Assembly: GCF_010093595.1 (NCBI RefSeq)
Contig: NW_022985438.1
Span: forward strand, 2,216,377-2,280,376
Origin: Mytilinidion resinicola
Lineage: Eukaryota > Ascomycota > Dothideomycetes > Mytilinidiales > Mytilinidiaceae
Length of the DNA: 64,000 nucleotides
Direction: 5' to 3'
The position numbers were made by a program, and so were the translations under genes. Shown here in pieces: positions 33,874-46,017 of the stretch (within the stretch, counting starts at the first letter, position 1; each line of letters opens with the position of its first letter). Below the pieces are notes generated by a model. The model ran no database searches, was not told the DNA's origin, and was given only the letters and a program-made list of their open reading frames with translations.

Positions 33874-34778
33874 GCTGGCGGTAGGCAGCCCGGAGTTGGC
33901 CAAGAGGAGGTCAATCGCGGGATGCGGCAGAGCAACGCAGCTCTTGTCGCTAGGAGTGGACGACGATGGTGGTAGTGCGGGGTCGGTCCAGATGGTCTAC
34001 TAGCTCGTGCAACCAGTCGCTAGCTATGCTCGAGGATAGCTCAGAAACGAGGTCGCAAGAATGTAGATGTTAGCTCTGAACGAGTGGAAAGTATGCGTGA
34101 GGAATGCAGGTATACGGGAGACTCGGGCAATGGCAGCGGGCAGTTATTGCTGGGTGGAACGGGGAGGTTGGTACGTACCTGCCACCCGACTTTCCCAGCC
34201 ACCGACTCCTCCTCGTTCGCACGGCTTAGATAGTGCGCATACGCAATTGAGTGATAACCCTGCAACGGAGGCTTCGTGTACGGGACTTTGGGTCGTATGA
34301 TGGATTTCTCTTACTGTGCTGAGGAGTTGGTGATGCTGCTGCTCAGCCGGCCTCACCTTCTGCCTCCCCGTCCTTCGTAAATACCATTGACGGGGCAACC
34401 ACAACCGACGCACCAACCACCTCGGCCCACCATCACGAAGGAGCGTTATGGCGACATGATCGTTCTGACCATGCCACTCAATTATGTTCTTCAGGTTCAA
34501 ATGACGAATTGACCTTGGTGTCGTGTGAATGTTTCAATTTTAATTTGCACGTGACGGTGGGCAGAACGAAGCTTTTCGCCATAGCGCCAAGATCTGCACC
34601 GCCACAATGACGATATGTCGCGTGGCGTCCGGTCAGATATAAAATCTCCCCACCTCCCCGCAACGTTGAAATAACATACAAACCGGGAATCTGGACCCAT
34701 ATACATCTTGGATTGTAAATATTCTTTCCTTAATCCTCGAATCCATAATACTACACAAAAGTCGCAAATCTACCCACG
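33874..34778. promoter_or_regulatory. Divergent promoter region, surface protein / small acidic protein
   Basis: No gene recognised. CACGTG lies at 34548-34553 (context TTTGCACGTGACGG), 226 bp before ATG 34779. GC-rich near the surface-protein start, then balanced. Confidence 0.4.
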
Positions 34779-34973
34779 ATGCCTATCCCCATCCACACAA
34801 CCACAACCGAGAACGCCCCTTCTGTTCAGGCGGCCACTCAAGCATCCACCCAGTCTAACCAGACCCAATCGACCGGCCCCGAGCAGTCCAAGACTGAAGC
34901 CGAGTTGGCGGCAGAGAAGAGGTATGAGGAGGCAATCGAGGAGGAATATGCGAAGCGTGAAGGCGGCGCATAA
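34779..34973 (+). CDS. Small acidic hypothetical protein
   Basis: Single exon of 64 codons with a good start context (CACGATGCC). The N-terminal half is Thr/Gln/Ser-rich and low in complexity. The C-terminal half is charged and should form one helix (KTEAELAAEKRYEEAIEEEY), ending KREGGA. I do not recognise the family. It converges on the DUF4202 gene with about 150 bp between stops. Confidence 0.6.
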   Translation: MPIPIHTTTTENAPSVQAATQASTQSNQTQSTGPEQSKTEAELAAEKRYEEAIEEEYAKREGGA

Positions 34974-35122
34974 ATGGGTTGAGGCGCAGCGACTCCTACT
35001 TGGCTTCTCATCGGCATAGACTGGCAAAGTTCTGAACCCTTGGCTTGTTTCTGTTGGAATGTAAAACCCCGAACTTTCAGCAGTTTCTCCCCACTTCCTG
35101 TACCATAGATACCCCAATACAA

Positions 35123-35707
35123 TCATCCTGCGAGGGCCTTCTGCACCAGTTCTTGCGGACGCCCGCTCATGGGAATCTTCAATGCCAACTCGTGTCCCTG
35201 ATCCGTCATCTTGCCCCACGTCTTCTGCAGGATTTTGATGATCTTGTCTTCATCGTGTTCCTTCTCGAACTGCTCGAATTGATCGTCTAGGAAAACGAGA
35301 CACGCTACATCTTCGAGCGCTTGTGTCTCTTCGTCTTCTTTTAGATCTTCTTTCCGGATGAGTGCGGCCACTCTTTCTGAGACTTCTGTCGTATATCCGC
35401 ACTCTTTACATATCTTTTCCACCAGCTCTGCCTGCCGCTTCTTGAGAAAGGTTCGCCAGGCGTGATAACCAACGCGGGTCATTGGGTACGAGCTTCGAGG
35501 TACTTCCCAGCGGCGGAAGTGCTGGGCGCGGACCGCAAGAGAAAGGGGCTCTGATGCCTCTGGCGCACGAAGTGTGAGGTATTCTGTCATTTTCTGCGCA
35601 TAGTGAAGCTCGTACGGGACTTCTTTCCCATCGAGTGTTATTTTCTTGGGATCGAGGGCGTGCGCTGCGTCGATCTCCGCCCGCGCTTTCTGGTATGGCA
35701 AAGACAT
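35123..35707 (-). CDS. DUF4202 family protein
   Basis: Single exon of 194 aa. It shows the family layout from start to end: KARAEIDAAHALDPKK, then the helix YAQKMTEYLTLRAPEASEPL, the conserved AVRAQHFRRWEVPRSSYPM, GYHAWRTFLKKRQAEL, and LEDVACLVFLDDQFEQFEKE near the C-terminus. The conserved His in AQH and the Asp pair in the last block recall HD-like metal sites, but no activity has been assigned to this family that I know of. It is divergent from the zinc-finger gene, with 310 bp between starts. Confidence 0.88.
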   Translation of the reverse strand: MSLPYQKARAEIDAAHALDPKKITLDGKEVPYELHYAQKMTEYLTLRAPEASEPLSLAVRAQHFRRWEVPRSSYPMTRVGYHAWRTFLKKRQAELVEKICKECGYTTEVSERVAALIRKEDLKEDEETQALEDVACLVFLDDQFEQFEKEHDEDKIIKILQKTWGKMTDQGHELALKIPMSGRPQELVQKALAG

Positions 35708-36017
35708 GGCAATTCCTGAGGTTGGAAATTAATCGAAGCAATTTGTGACGAAGTTCTGGGATCCGAAGAGATGACCGACGCCTTTCAATTGCGGATAAGA
35801 CGAAAGCTAATTCTCGCCAAGCATCCTCCAGATCCCGTGACCGTCGCCGATCTTGGGTCGGTCCCCAAGCTCAACTCCACCTCTCCATCTTGTGTCCCTT
35901 TTAACCACCCCCCAACGCGCGCATCCCACTACGCTCCCCATCACGGCACGTGCGCCGCGCACCCGACCCTCGGAACTCAATCGCGTACCCACCACCTCAC
36001 TTCGCAGACCCGCCGCC
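35708..36017. promoter_or_regulatory. Divergent promoter, DUF4202 / zinc-finger gene
   Basis: A compact 310-bp bidirectional promoter. CACGTG lies at 35947-35952, 66 bp before ATG 36018. The plus side is strongly C-rich just before the start. Confidence 0.45.
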
Positions 36018-37415
36018 ATGGAGTCATCGCCTGCGACCGCCTCCGCTCCCACCCAGACCACCACCCAACCCTCCACCAGCACGGCCCTCACCACCGTCTC
36101 ACCCCTCAACACCATCCCGCAGGACATCGCCCTCCACCGCGCCCTGCTTTTCGCCCTGGACACGCCCGTCCAGCTCACGCCCCAGGTCTGGGAGAAGTTC
36201 TGGCCCTACATCGACAACGTCTGGTGTGTGCACCAGAAACCACAAGGACCACACCCCAGCGGCATCTCCAAGGTCTACGGCGGGTGCCGGCTGATTCGCA
36301 AGACAAACTTTCCGCCGCCGCCCATCCACGAGAACAGTCGCCCGCGCCAGCGCCGCGAGGGGGGCACATGTAAGGCCAAGTTCCGCTTGACTATCTATCC
36401 GGACGGCAAGAGGCAGGTGGAGCGTACGGGGGAACCGCACAGCCATACGCTCGAGCACATTGACAGCATCAAGCGCAATTCGGGGGTCCGCAAGCTGGTA
36501 CTGGACGACTTTTTCAAGAGCTGGGAAGCTGGCGGCATTCTCGCGTATCTGCGCGACACGGCGCATCAGGCCGACGGACGCGATCTATTGAAAGAGGCCG
36601 GAGGGCTGTATCTGAGCCGCCAGGAAGTGCAGAACATCATGAACGGGGCGCTGAAGAAGGCCTATCCGGGGCAGGATATCTCAGAGGTCAAGTGAGTACT
36701 TCGATCTAGCGAGCTCAGAGATACTACAGATTATCTCCCATTCACTTCACATGGCTTATCCCGTCTCAGAAAGCAAATGGATAAATACAAAACCTACACG
36801 ACCTGCAATTTCAAGGGCTGCGACGCCCCCGCTTTCCCCGACATCAAGTCCCTCATGGACCACCGCAAAGCCGTCCACGGGCTCAAATCCCATGATCACA
36901 GCGACAAAGTCTACTCCTGTCCGGACAAGTCCTGCTGGCGCCGCAAGAAATCCAAAGGCTTCGCCACACTCCTCGGACTCGAAGAACACATGCGCGAAAA
37001 GCACAGCAACGGGGCCATTGACGGGGATCTCACGGCCAATGGCAATGACGACATGGACGTGGACGACACTGCCGGCGAGAGTAGCATGATGGGCGCGAGC
37101 GGATTGCTGAGCGGTTTCGACTTGACCCTAGACCCGCAACTCCAGGCCCCCATGGCGCAAGTCCAACAGCAGATCCTCGGCGACCCAATCACGCCTGCCA
37201 GCAGCACCCCTGGCTCGGACGGACAACAGCAGAATGCCCAGGTGGAACCGGAAGCGCCTAGGATCATGAGCGAATCGGAGCGCGAGAGCATGAAGTTGCG
37301 GCTGAAGCGGCTCGAGATTGAACGGAACAAGCTGGACCAGGAGATCTCGAGGCTGAACCGTGTGCTGTTTGGGGACGCAGTTGCGACCGGATCTGAGAAC
37401 CACGGCGCTGGTTGA
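36018..37415 (+). CDS. Putative DNA-binding protein: FLYWCH/GCM-like zinc domain plus two C2H2 fingers
   Basis: Exons 36018-36691 and 36770-37415; 439 aa. The start has an excellent context (CCGCCATGG). After a Ser/Thr/Pro-rich leader, residues about 80-155 contain VYGGCRLIRK, GGTCKAKFRLTIYPDGKRQV and GEPHSHTLEH. The Cys...Cys-x-Ala-Lys...His-x-His arrangement is that of the WRKY-GCM1/FLYWCH zinc fold. After the intron come two C2H2-like fingers, CNFKGCDAPAFPDIKSLMDH and CPDKSCWRRKKSKGFATLLG (each completed by H-x(4-5)-H), an acidic patch (DDMDVDD) and a Gln/Pro-rich region. The C-terminus holds a leucine-type coiled coil (ESMKLRLKRLEIERNKLDQE). A nuclear regulator is likely. The first domain could also be a relic of a Mutator-like transposase, where the same fold occurs. 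Confidence 0.8.
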
Positions 37416-38201
37416 TCAGAACATCGAAGAGGAACAATACGAGACACAAAATTCAGCCATTCAATTGACAGGAAGTACGAGGCACCCCGCGAAGAGCAGG
37501 GAAAACACAGCAAGTACATTAGGCTAGAGACCGCATCGATACCCAAGCATTATAGTGCTACTGGCGGGCTCCGCCGGATCGGCTTGTGCAAGGCATGGCA
37601 GTCACTGGCAGGCTGCGGGGCGGGAAGAGGGATTATGGAAGCGGTTCACATGGAGAAGAATTGGTTCGGAGTACTTCGAACAGGGTTCTCCGGATTGTAG
37701 GAGATCTGACGAGGAGCATATGATTCTGTCGCATGGGCAGTATCCAAATGGACAGCGTCAAGCAAGTTCACATGAAATACTGGCAATAAGCCTACAAAAT
37801 ATCATGTTCCAATGAACAAAGGTTATAAATTACATAGCAGTCCATTCTTTGTGATAAAAGTACCGAATTTCCTGTGTAAAGCTTGGGCGTCAGCATCTCT
37901 CAATTGAAACATGAGTCGCTTTACTGAAATCTAGAAACACAACGCTTCTCAGACTTGCCTTTAGTAGGGTCATTGATCCTAGGGCTCTTACATCTGACGC
38001 TGGGACGATTCCAAAACCCGGCTCACTGCTATTCAGAAAGATCCGAACCAGAAACGCAGGTTGTGTTCACGCCACAGTGCAGGGCAGGGGGCCTCAGGAT
38101 CTACCAAGTATCTGTTGGGCCGAAGCCCGTCATCACAGCGAAAAGGGGAAAACAAATCGAACGAAAAGAAAAGTGTGGTTTCTTACATTGTGGGTTTGAT
38201 G
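37416..38201. other. Intergenic region, 3' sides of two convergent genes
   Basis: Nothing recognisable on either strand. It lies between the stops of the zinc-finger gene and the asparagine synthetase-like gene. Confidence 0.4.
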
Positions 38202-40053
38202 TCATGACAGAAGATGGGTACCTTTCGATTTTCCGGTCTCCATCTTGGCTGTGCGCGCGCCGAATTGGATCTAAGCGTCGTCAGTACAAAACAGTAGGCT
38301 TTGTTTGATATTATGTGATTGCTCACTGCGCGCTTCTTCTCGACAGCAACTTCTTTCATGCCTAATTTCCAGGCAAGTACTCTTAGAACTTTCTTTCCGG
38401 GTTCTATCCCGCTTACGGGGTTCGATGACTGCTCTGAGGCATGTTGACCGAACCCACACTTCTCCCATAACGGACAGGCCAAGGCCCAAGCGAGGAGAGT
38501 TTCGTCAAGGTAAGGAAACCTTGCTTCCCTACCCCAGTTGGAGATCACTCGATCATCGCGCCCGAGATTACGTTTGCCAAGACGATTGATGTCTAATTCC
38601 AGCTCGTCGACCAGGCCAGGGAATCCATGGCGAGAGAAAGCAGTCGCATGCCGTTGATAGCCTGCAAAGAGCTCGTCGGCTCCGAGGCCTGATAGAACGA
38701 CGTGTGCCGGTGTCGTGTACTCAATCATCTCGGAATCATCTGATCCACGCAGGGCTCCCGCGCCTCTGGAAGCAAAATAAAGAGCGTATGAGATGGAGAG
38801 ATCCATCTCCGTGTTGTGAGGATGCATCAGCTCAATCACCGCTTCACGGTGCGCTGTTGTCTCTGTGTACGGAACGTTGATTTCGACGAATCTCCAATAA
38901 CGGCCCGGGCATACTCTTTGGAGTTCGGCAAGGGATCTCCTCCCGGTGATTCTGTCTGGGCACAGCTCATATGGGGAAGACTCCCAAGCACCAGATTCCT
39001 GAGTCCTGTGAATTCGCGGGTTCTGAAATGCTACGTTTAATAAGTCGACGCTCTCGCTCATTGGAAGACTATCGTGGGCTAATCGAGCAAGAACTGTGCA
39101 ATCTAGCCCCCCCGAGAATAGGATTGCGACCTTCGCGTCTGCATCTGAATTCTGTCGGACGTCGCATGCTTGGCAAATGTTTCGGACCCGCAAATCAACG
39201 GACTGAGAAAGAAAGCTATGGAGGCGTTCCACGGACGGAGATTCTAGACACAGGGTCGAGGCATTGGTAGGAATTGTCTTGTTCAAGGCTGGGAAAGGTA
39301 AGATCTAGGGCCAGTCAGTTGTCATTGATGTGAATGTCTACAATTGCATACAAGACCGTTAGCGATATCCCTGGTAGCATCCTTTTGAAGCAGTGGAAAA
39401 TGGTTGATATGTAAAGGTCTTGCCCCGGCTTCATTGAGGATAGCGGAGTCGGCATCCTCGGTATTGAGAATGTCGACAGCATAGATACCATCTGCTTCGA
39501 CCTCAGTCCAGTGATCCGCGATATCGGTGCTGCAGATGCTAGAAAGGGTTAGTCCTTCTTCAGTATTAGTCCTCTTCAGCAGTGAGCGTCTTCCAAGGCA
39601 GTCTCTGCCATAGTAAACACGGCCACGCGGAGCATCGTAGAATACTAGCGCAAAAGGTCCCGATATTGACGAGATGGCGGCCAGAATGTTGCGGTCCCCG
39701 GAAGCACTCCTTTCGGACGTTTCACCTGAGGAGACTTCTACGAGAAGCTCTAAAACCTTCTGGGAATCATTCCCTTGGACATGTTCCGATCCAATCTTCC
39801 AGGCTTCTCCGTTCCAGCATAAAACAGATTGAGACTTGTCGTGAACGAGGGGCTGTGCCACCACGTCTACTCCTCGGAGAGAAAGCACAGTAGAAAAGAA
39901 GCTGAGGTATATCTTGGGCGAGCTAGGCGACTTTTGAACAATCACTTGGTGCTCTTGCGCACGATCAGGTCCGCGCTTGTTCAAAAACTGTCGCGTTCCA
40001 GGATTTGGAGTGGCGTAGCCATTGCAACTTATGGCAAAGAAGATGCCACACAT
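38202..40053 (-). CDS. Asparagine synthetase domain protein, ASNSD1-like
   Basis: Exons 40053-39352, 39304-38327 and 38270-38202; 582 aa. The protein begins MCGIFFAI, so Cys2 could act as the glutaminase nucleophile after Met removal. The class II glutamine amidotransferase half has NKRGPDR and WNGEAWKIG. The synthetase half has the PP-loop ILFSGGLDCTVLA (with Cys where classical enzymes have Ser), VVLSGLGADELFAGYQRHAT, RDDRVISNWGREARFPYLDE and, across the last splice site, EKKRAIQFGARTAKM. These features match the eukaryotic ASNSD1 group, whose biochemical role is unclear, rather than the classical ASN1/2 enzymes. An upstream extension of the frame has no ATG and is not needed. It is divergent from VPS9, 342 bp apart. 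Confidence 0.9.
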
Positions 40054-40395
40054 GAGCTGCGGCCTTGTAGAGTAGCCGCGGGCAACGAGGGAAGTAAACC
40101 AAGACGGGGTGAGCGGGTGTTGAAGGTGAGGCTGAAGTGCATGAAGCCAAAGCAAGGTTGGGCACGATAAATTTAGCGTCGGAGCTTTCGGCTTCAAGGC
40201 GCCGCTGGCCTGTGCGTCATCAATCGACGATGCATGGATGGAGGCGTCGTGCCTCCAAGGCCTAACTATAAAACACTCTCTCCACTCTTTCCGACAAACA
40301 CATTTCCTCTAGCTTCTCGGCGTGCACTTCTTCCATGGGCCGGCTTTTGACTTAGATTTGACACTCACAGCCCTCGCCCCGCCGGACCACGGTCC
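40054..40395. promoter_or_regulatory. Bidirectional promoter, ASNSD1-like / VPS9
   Basis: A 342-bp spacer between two divergent starts, with a TATAAAA-like element at about 40265-40272 on the VPS9 side. Confidence 0.4.
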
Positions 40396-43137
40396 ATGTC
40401 GTCCCCGAGTCCACCTGCTGAGCCCCACGAAGACCAGGTTGCGGCTGGCGAGACAGAAATAGCTGGGCATCACGGAGAGAAACCCTTGGACTTGTCTGAG
40501 AAGGTCGCAACACCTCAGGAGCCTCTCGCCGAGAGCTCCAACCCACAGCAGGATGCACCGAGTCAGGGAGCGGGGCAGGCAGGTGCTGAAGAAGAGGATA
40601 AGATAAACACTAGTGAGACTACAGTCAAGGAGGATGCCGCACAAGCTAAGACTAGCTCGCTGGCAGCTGAGCTCGTAGAAAGCTCTCAAACTGAGAGTAG
40701 TGGGGCTGGCGGCGCAAAGCCAGAGCTGCATCCACCAGTAACTGGGAAATCGGATGGGCAAGCGATAGCCCAGAATGAGAAGGCCACACGAGCTACAACT
40801 CCTCCTCCAGATCTGCCCTCGAAACAGGGGGAAGTGCGGTCTCCGCCTCCTCCTCCACCGCCACCGAAGGACGACAAGTATCTAGCTTCGGGTCAAGACG
40901 CACCAGTCCGAACGAAGTCACCTCTAATACAAGATGAGAAGGCCCATGGAAGGAAATCGGAGGACGCCGATGCGGCTGAATACAACGAAAAGGATATAGG
41001 AGTCCAGGATGTGGACGATTCGCGGTCTGAGATACAAAGTATCATGGAACAGTTCGACGACGAGAGCGCGGCTCTCGGTATGGAAGAGATCATGTCTCCT
41101 CGGCTAGAATTTGCTGGACCTGTATTGGAGTCTCCCATACACCCTCCAAGGAGATCGAGTTTGGAGCCCCTGAGTGCAGCTTCAATAACTCACAACACCG
41201 AAGAATCCGGTCTCACCAACAGGGCTCTTGGCTCACCACCGCCCAGGACTTCCTCTCTCTATAGCCTCAACACTGGAAAAAACAAAGCTCCAACAAACGA
41301 TAACCCCTCCTCCCCAGCTATACACAAGCCACCTCCTCCAGAACCAGACCCTGAACCAGATCTGCCCTTTGACTTCCATCGCTTTCTCGAGCAACTACGA
41401 CATAAGTCAGCTGACCCCGTAGCTAAGTTCCTCCGTTCGTTTCTACTCGAGTTCGGGAAGAAGCAGTGGATGGTTCATGAACAAGTCAAGATCATTGGAG
41501 ATTTCTTGGAGTTCATTAGCAAGAAGATGGCACAATGTGAGGTCTGGCGGACGGTATCAGACGCTGAGTTTGACAATGCCCGAGAAGGCATGGAGAAACT
41601 TGTTATGAACCGCCTATATTCACAAACTTTCTCGCCCGCAATAGCACCACCTGAGCCCATTGCAGGAGGGAAAAGCAGATCACGACGTGGACAAGAACAA
41701 GTGGGACACGGTAGGAGGGGCCAGCATCAAGAAGACGTCGAAAGAGACGAGGTCCTGGCCCAAAAAGTACGAATATATAAATGGGTGAAGGAAGAGCATC
41801 TCGATATCGGCGCCGTTGGTGACAAGGGTCGGAAGTTCCTAGTTCTGGCTCAACAAGGTTGGCATACTGTTTATTTTTACCGTATGGAGCACGGAGGCGT
41901 TGTAAGCTAACTCTGCGCAGAGCTACTCAAGATTAAGAGCTACCGTGCGCCAAGAGACAAGGTGATATGTGTTCTGAACTGCTGCAAGGTCATTTTTGGT
42001 GGGTGTGCACGCTCGAGGCCGCTCAGACCAAGCTAAACATACTGCAGGATTTCTACGGACCTCACAGTCAGATCAGTCAGCTGATGCCTTTGTGCCTCTT
42101 CTGATCTATACTGTTCTACAAGCGAATCCCGACCATCTAGTGTCAAATGTGCAATACATTTTGCGATTCCGTAACCAAGACAAGCTAGGAGGCGAGGCCG
42201 GCTACTACATTTCATCTCTCGTAAGATATCACTCCAAATCTCTCATCTCAGCTCTAACAGATCACTAGATGGGTGCAGTCCAATTCATCGAGAACCTCGA
42301 CCGCACCTCCCTCACCATCTCAGACGCAGACTTCGAAGCCAACGTCGAAGCAGCCGTCTCCGCAATCGCGGAGCGCCACAACGCCGAAGATGAAGAAGAA
42401 GAAGCCGAGCAGCAGAAACTCCTCCAAGCCCACCCCCCAACAACCCCAGGCCACCCCGGACACCGGCGCATGCCCTCCCCCCACCTCCACCTCTACGAAA
42501 AATCAGCCCTCAGCCGGCCCGAAGTCACACCCCGCAACTCCCTGGATGCCGAAAGCGTACCCCCTCGCCGCTCCACAAGCCTCAAACAAAACGGCAGCAG
42601 CAGCCTCGCCGAACCGCCTGCCGAGGAAGAAAATGCCGCCGTCGCAGGCTTGCTCCGCACCATCCAGCGCCCCCTCAGCACCATCGGCCGCATCTTCTCA
42701 GACTCGGACAGCTCGCACACGAAGCCGAACCAACCGTCGGCGACGCCCCAGCCGGGCAGCACGCCGCGCCTCTCCCCCGCGCCCCGGCTGCCGCGCCGAA
42801 GCAGCGACCAGCCCCGCAGCTCGAGCGAGAAGGAGAGGAAGAGCCAGGACCAGCAGTGCGCGGCGCAGCGGCTGAGCGCTGAAGACGCGGCGGCGCGGCA
42901 GGCGAGTGCCGAGGCGGAGGAGGCGCGGCGCATTCAGCGGCAGGAGCATCGCGTTGTGGTTGAGACGCTGGCGGGCATGTTTCCCGGGCTAGATAGGGAG
43001 GTTATTGATGATGTTGTGAGGCTGAAGGAGGGGAGGTATGCTAGCAGCTTCCTCTTCCATCGTTTTGGATGTGTGCTAACGATTGATGCAGGGTTGGATT
43101 AGCAGTTGATGCGTGCTTGGCGCTTAGTAATCCGTAA
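40396..43137 (+). CDS. VPS9: Vps9-type guanine nucleotide exchange factor for Rab5/Vps21
   Basis: Activates Rab5-like GTPases in endosome fusion and vacuolar sorting. Exons are 40396-41857, 41921-41998, 42048-42220, 42269-43035 and 43092-43137; 841 aa. A disordered N-terminus of about 310 residues (Pro, Ser, Glu-rich, with an eight-proline run) precedes a helical bundle (FDFHRFLEQLRHKSADPVAK). The VPS9 domain follows: IKSYRAPRDKVICVLNCCKV, then SADAFVPLLIYTVLQANPDH, LVSNVQYILRFRNQDKLGGE and GYYISSLMGAVQFIENLD, where the catalytic Asp and Tyr positions are kept. A Pro/Ser-rich linker leads to a C-terminal ubiquitin-binding CUE domain (VVVETLAGMFPGLDREVIDD, with the MFP motif) completed by the last 15-codon exon. 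Domain order is that of yeast Vps9; the long N-terminus is usual in filamentous fungi. Confidence 0.94.
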
Positions 43138-43554
43138 TAGGATTCATGTATCTTTTGGGTTCGGGGTGTGGGTACGCATTTTGGTTCTGCATGGCGTGGT
43201 CACACTGGCGTTGCTGATTCCTTCCTCTTGTCTCGGTACGGTTTTTGGTAGGATAGGATAGATCCGTTTTGAGCGTCGGTGGCGGGACGCTTATGGCACA
43301 CGCTGTTTTCTCCTCACGTTTTCAGGACGCATGACGGTGTGAAACAATATGGCGTACTCATACCTCCTACTTCCGCCACTACAGCTAACTCCAGGCAACG
43401 CCCAAATACCCCTATCAAATACGAGAACATGCCGTTGCATCAGATATCCACAATCGTACCATCCAACTCCCTGATAGCAACCATCCAGCGCTCTTTACTC
43501 CTTTCGTGGAACCCTCTCATCTCATCTCATCCACAACCAACCCCTCTACTCACG
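43138..43554. other. Intergenic 3'-to-3' spacer
   Basis: The region between the convergent stops of VPS9 and the first Zn2Cys6 regulator. Nothing else is recognised. Confidence 0.4.
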
Positions 43555-46017
43555 TCACGAAAACCGTGCATTCAAACTCCCGCCCGGCAACGTCTCCCAC
43601 CCCGTCGTCGCCAGCTCACTCCCAATCCCTAGATCCCCGACAACCGGCGCCGCGCTCACAGGCACGCCTCCTCCAGCCCCGGCTGCGCTCCCCTGCGGCA
43701 TCGCCGGCATGCTGGGGAACACGTACTCGGTCCGCCGCATTTCCTGGTTCGGCGGCGGGAGACCGTTCGCCGCGACATTCCAGTCCACAGCGGGTTGTAT
43801 GTACGCGGCGTTGGGGGAATGTCCGTGTCCGTATGCGGGACTAGCGTTGCTGAATGGGCTCGTCTGGTGCTGGGGGTAGCCTGACGGGCTGGTTTGGTTT
43901 GGGGGATAGCTGGGCGGTGTGGTGACTTGGGAGTAGGTGGATGTGGACTGCGGCGGCATGCCGGGCACGGCGCCCCATGCCGTGTTGGCGGGTGGAAGCC
44001 CTGACCAGGAGGGCTGGGCGGAGTGGTGTTGTGGACTGGGGATCGGGGAGATGGAGGCGCGGTGATGGAGTTGGGCACTCAGGGTGGCGCTCTCGCGTTG
44101 GAAGCGGTCGCGCCAGCTCACGTAGCCGAAGCGAAGGCCGAATTGGGAGAGGATGGTTGTGAAGTCGTGGATTGCGTTTATGGCTCTGGTGGTTGGGTCG
44201 GCGATCATGCTGCCGCCGGTTGGAGGTTGAGGGACAGGGAAGGCAGGGGCTGGGATTTCAGCGGGCGGAGCCATGGGATCTTCGGAGACGGGTTGAATCG
44301 TTGAAGGGGCAGGTGGTAGAGGCGGGGATGGATCTAGAATGACGTCTTGGTTCCTCGCTAAGACGTCGACGAATTGTCGGCCGGTCATGTAGGCGCGCAT
44401 GGCATCGTAGAAGGTTACTGGAGGTTTGGTCGTGTTGTTCGGCTTTGACATAAGGGCCAGGAGTTTCGTTGCGTATGTAATGCAGTGCTCGAAAATCAGA
44501 CGTTGGGCATATTCGTTGATATGAGGTATCCGCGAGCTAGGAGAGAGGATATAGACATAACTGTACAAAAGCTCGAGCTCAAAAAATGCTTTCGTTGATG
44601 GGAGAGTCGTGGCGGGCATGTCTTGGAACCAATGTGTCATCTCGTTATACGTCTTCCAGATATATGGATATGGATCATGCCAAGCATCACGTCCAGATTG
44701 AAATAAGTCCATGTACCAAGATGACTGAAGTTGTCGTATCTTGAAGAGATCAAGAGCGGCGTCGAAGGACTGGAGCCAAACATGGGTTTTGGGAGAATTT
44801 TGTTTCGGCGAAGAAATAGAATTTAAAGAAAATGGAACAGAAACATTAGCTGAATCGTCAGAGAATGAGAAAGCTCTGGTTTGGACGAGTGAAGTCGACC
44901 TGAAGACCGTGAGTTCGCTGTGCGCAGCATTAAAATCCAGGAGACTTACCTGTCCAGAGCATACACACACCAGTACACCCGTCTGCGGAGTTCTAATTTG
45001 GGTTTGGATACTGCCGCGCTCTTGGAAGGATCTTGGTGGATGCCGAGATCTACCATGGCCCTCGAAGCAGCGCCAATCAAGGTCCAGCTATCGAAATGAT
45101 GTGGGTCTAGCATGGCATACTGAACAAGCAGTAGCAGAGCCTGAATACTACTGATGAAACCAGGATGTAGCACATCTTCCGCGTGTTCTAGTGCAGCGGT
45201 CACATGGCCTACGGCATCAGAGTAGTGAGTGTCACCGCGCTGTTCAGACAGGGAAAGACAGGCAACTGATAGCACCAAGCGAACTGTCAAGTAGTCGAAT
45301 GCAGTGGCCATCTCTGGGTCTTGGTGGTACACGGCATCGACGGACGCATAGAAGCTGGCCTCGTCGAATATAGGTAGAAGCACGAAGAAGTTGTTCAGGT
45401 AATGTTGGATCAGTGGTGTGGCAGCGTATCTTGGCGGAAGTGCTTTGTTCATGCCGGAGGGCAAGCTCTCTTTTGACGATGCGGACAAGATGAGCTTGGC
45501 GTACGACATAGCGGACGTGAAGCCGTAGAAGTCTCTTGCCGTAGCATTGACGGCGCTTGTGGTGGTTAATATCACGCTTTTTATAGAGGGATGGTACCTT
45601 TGTAAGGACTCACAGGAGACCAAAGTCGGAGACCAACTCGTCAATGTCAGCGTTCTCCTGCCGTCTCTGTGCACGCTTGCTCAGAGGCTTCGAAGCTTTG
45701 ACCGTGTCAACAGAGGTCCTACGCGGCGTCGCAGAGTTCTCATAGTCTGGCATAGCTACGGACGACTTCCTCCTGGCTCTTGCTTCGTTTATTTTCTTCT
45801 CGAGCTTCTCAACCCGAGCCTCGAGGGTTGCAACATAGCTCCTCTCCTTTCCACGGGCGAATTGGTCGTTGGTACTGGAGCACTCGGCTGCTCTGTTTGA
45901 CTTCTCGCAAGCGGTGCAGGCGGGCAGCTTGCCATCACACTTGACCTTGGCAGCCCGACACCGCGAGCATGCTGCCACCGGTCTGCTCACGCGAAGCAGC
46001 GGGGTTTCGAGGACCAT
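43555..46017 (-). CDS. Zn2Cys6 transcription factor (fungal-specific)
   Basis: Exons 46017-45614, 45555-44950 and 44899-43555; 784 aa. ATG 46017 (MVLETPLLRVSRPVAAC) is the first ATG in frame. The binuclear cluster CSRCRAAKVKCDGKLPACTA-CEKSNRAAEC (residues about 17-46) is followed by a coiled-coil dimerisation helix (SYVATLEARVEKLEKKINEA). The fungal transcription-factor middle homology region begins near RDFYGFTSAMSYAKLILSAS and includes LLVQYAMLDPHHFDSWTLIG and LGIHQDPSK, then RRVYWCVYALDR. The tail of about 200 residues is Pro/Gln/Ser-rich, as in activation regions. Targets are unknown. It is divergent from the second regulator, with a 951-bp shared promoter region. Confidence 0.9.
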
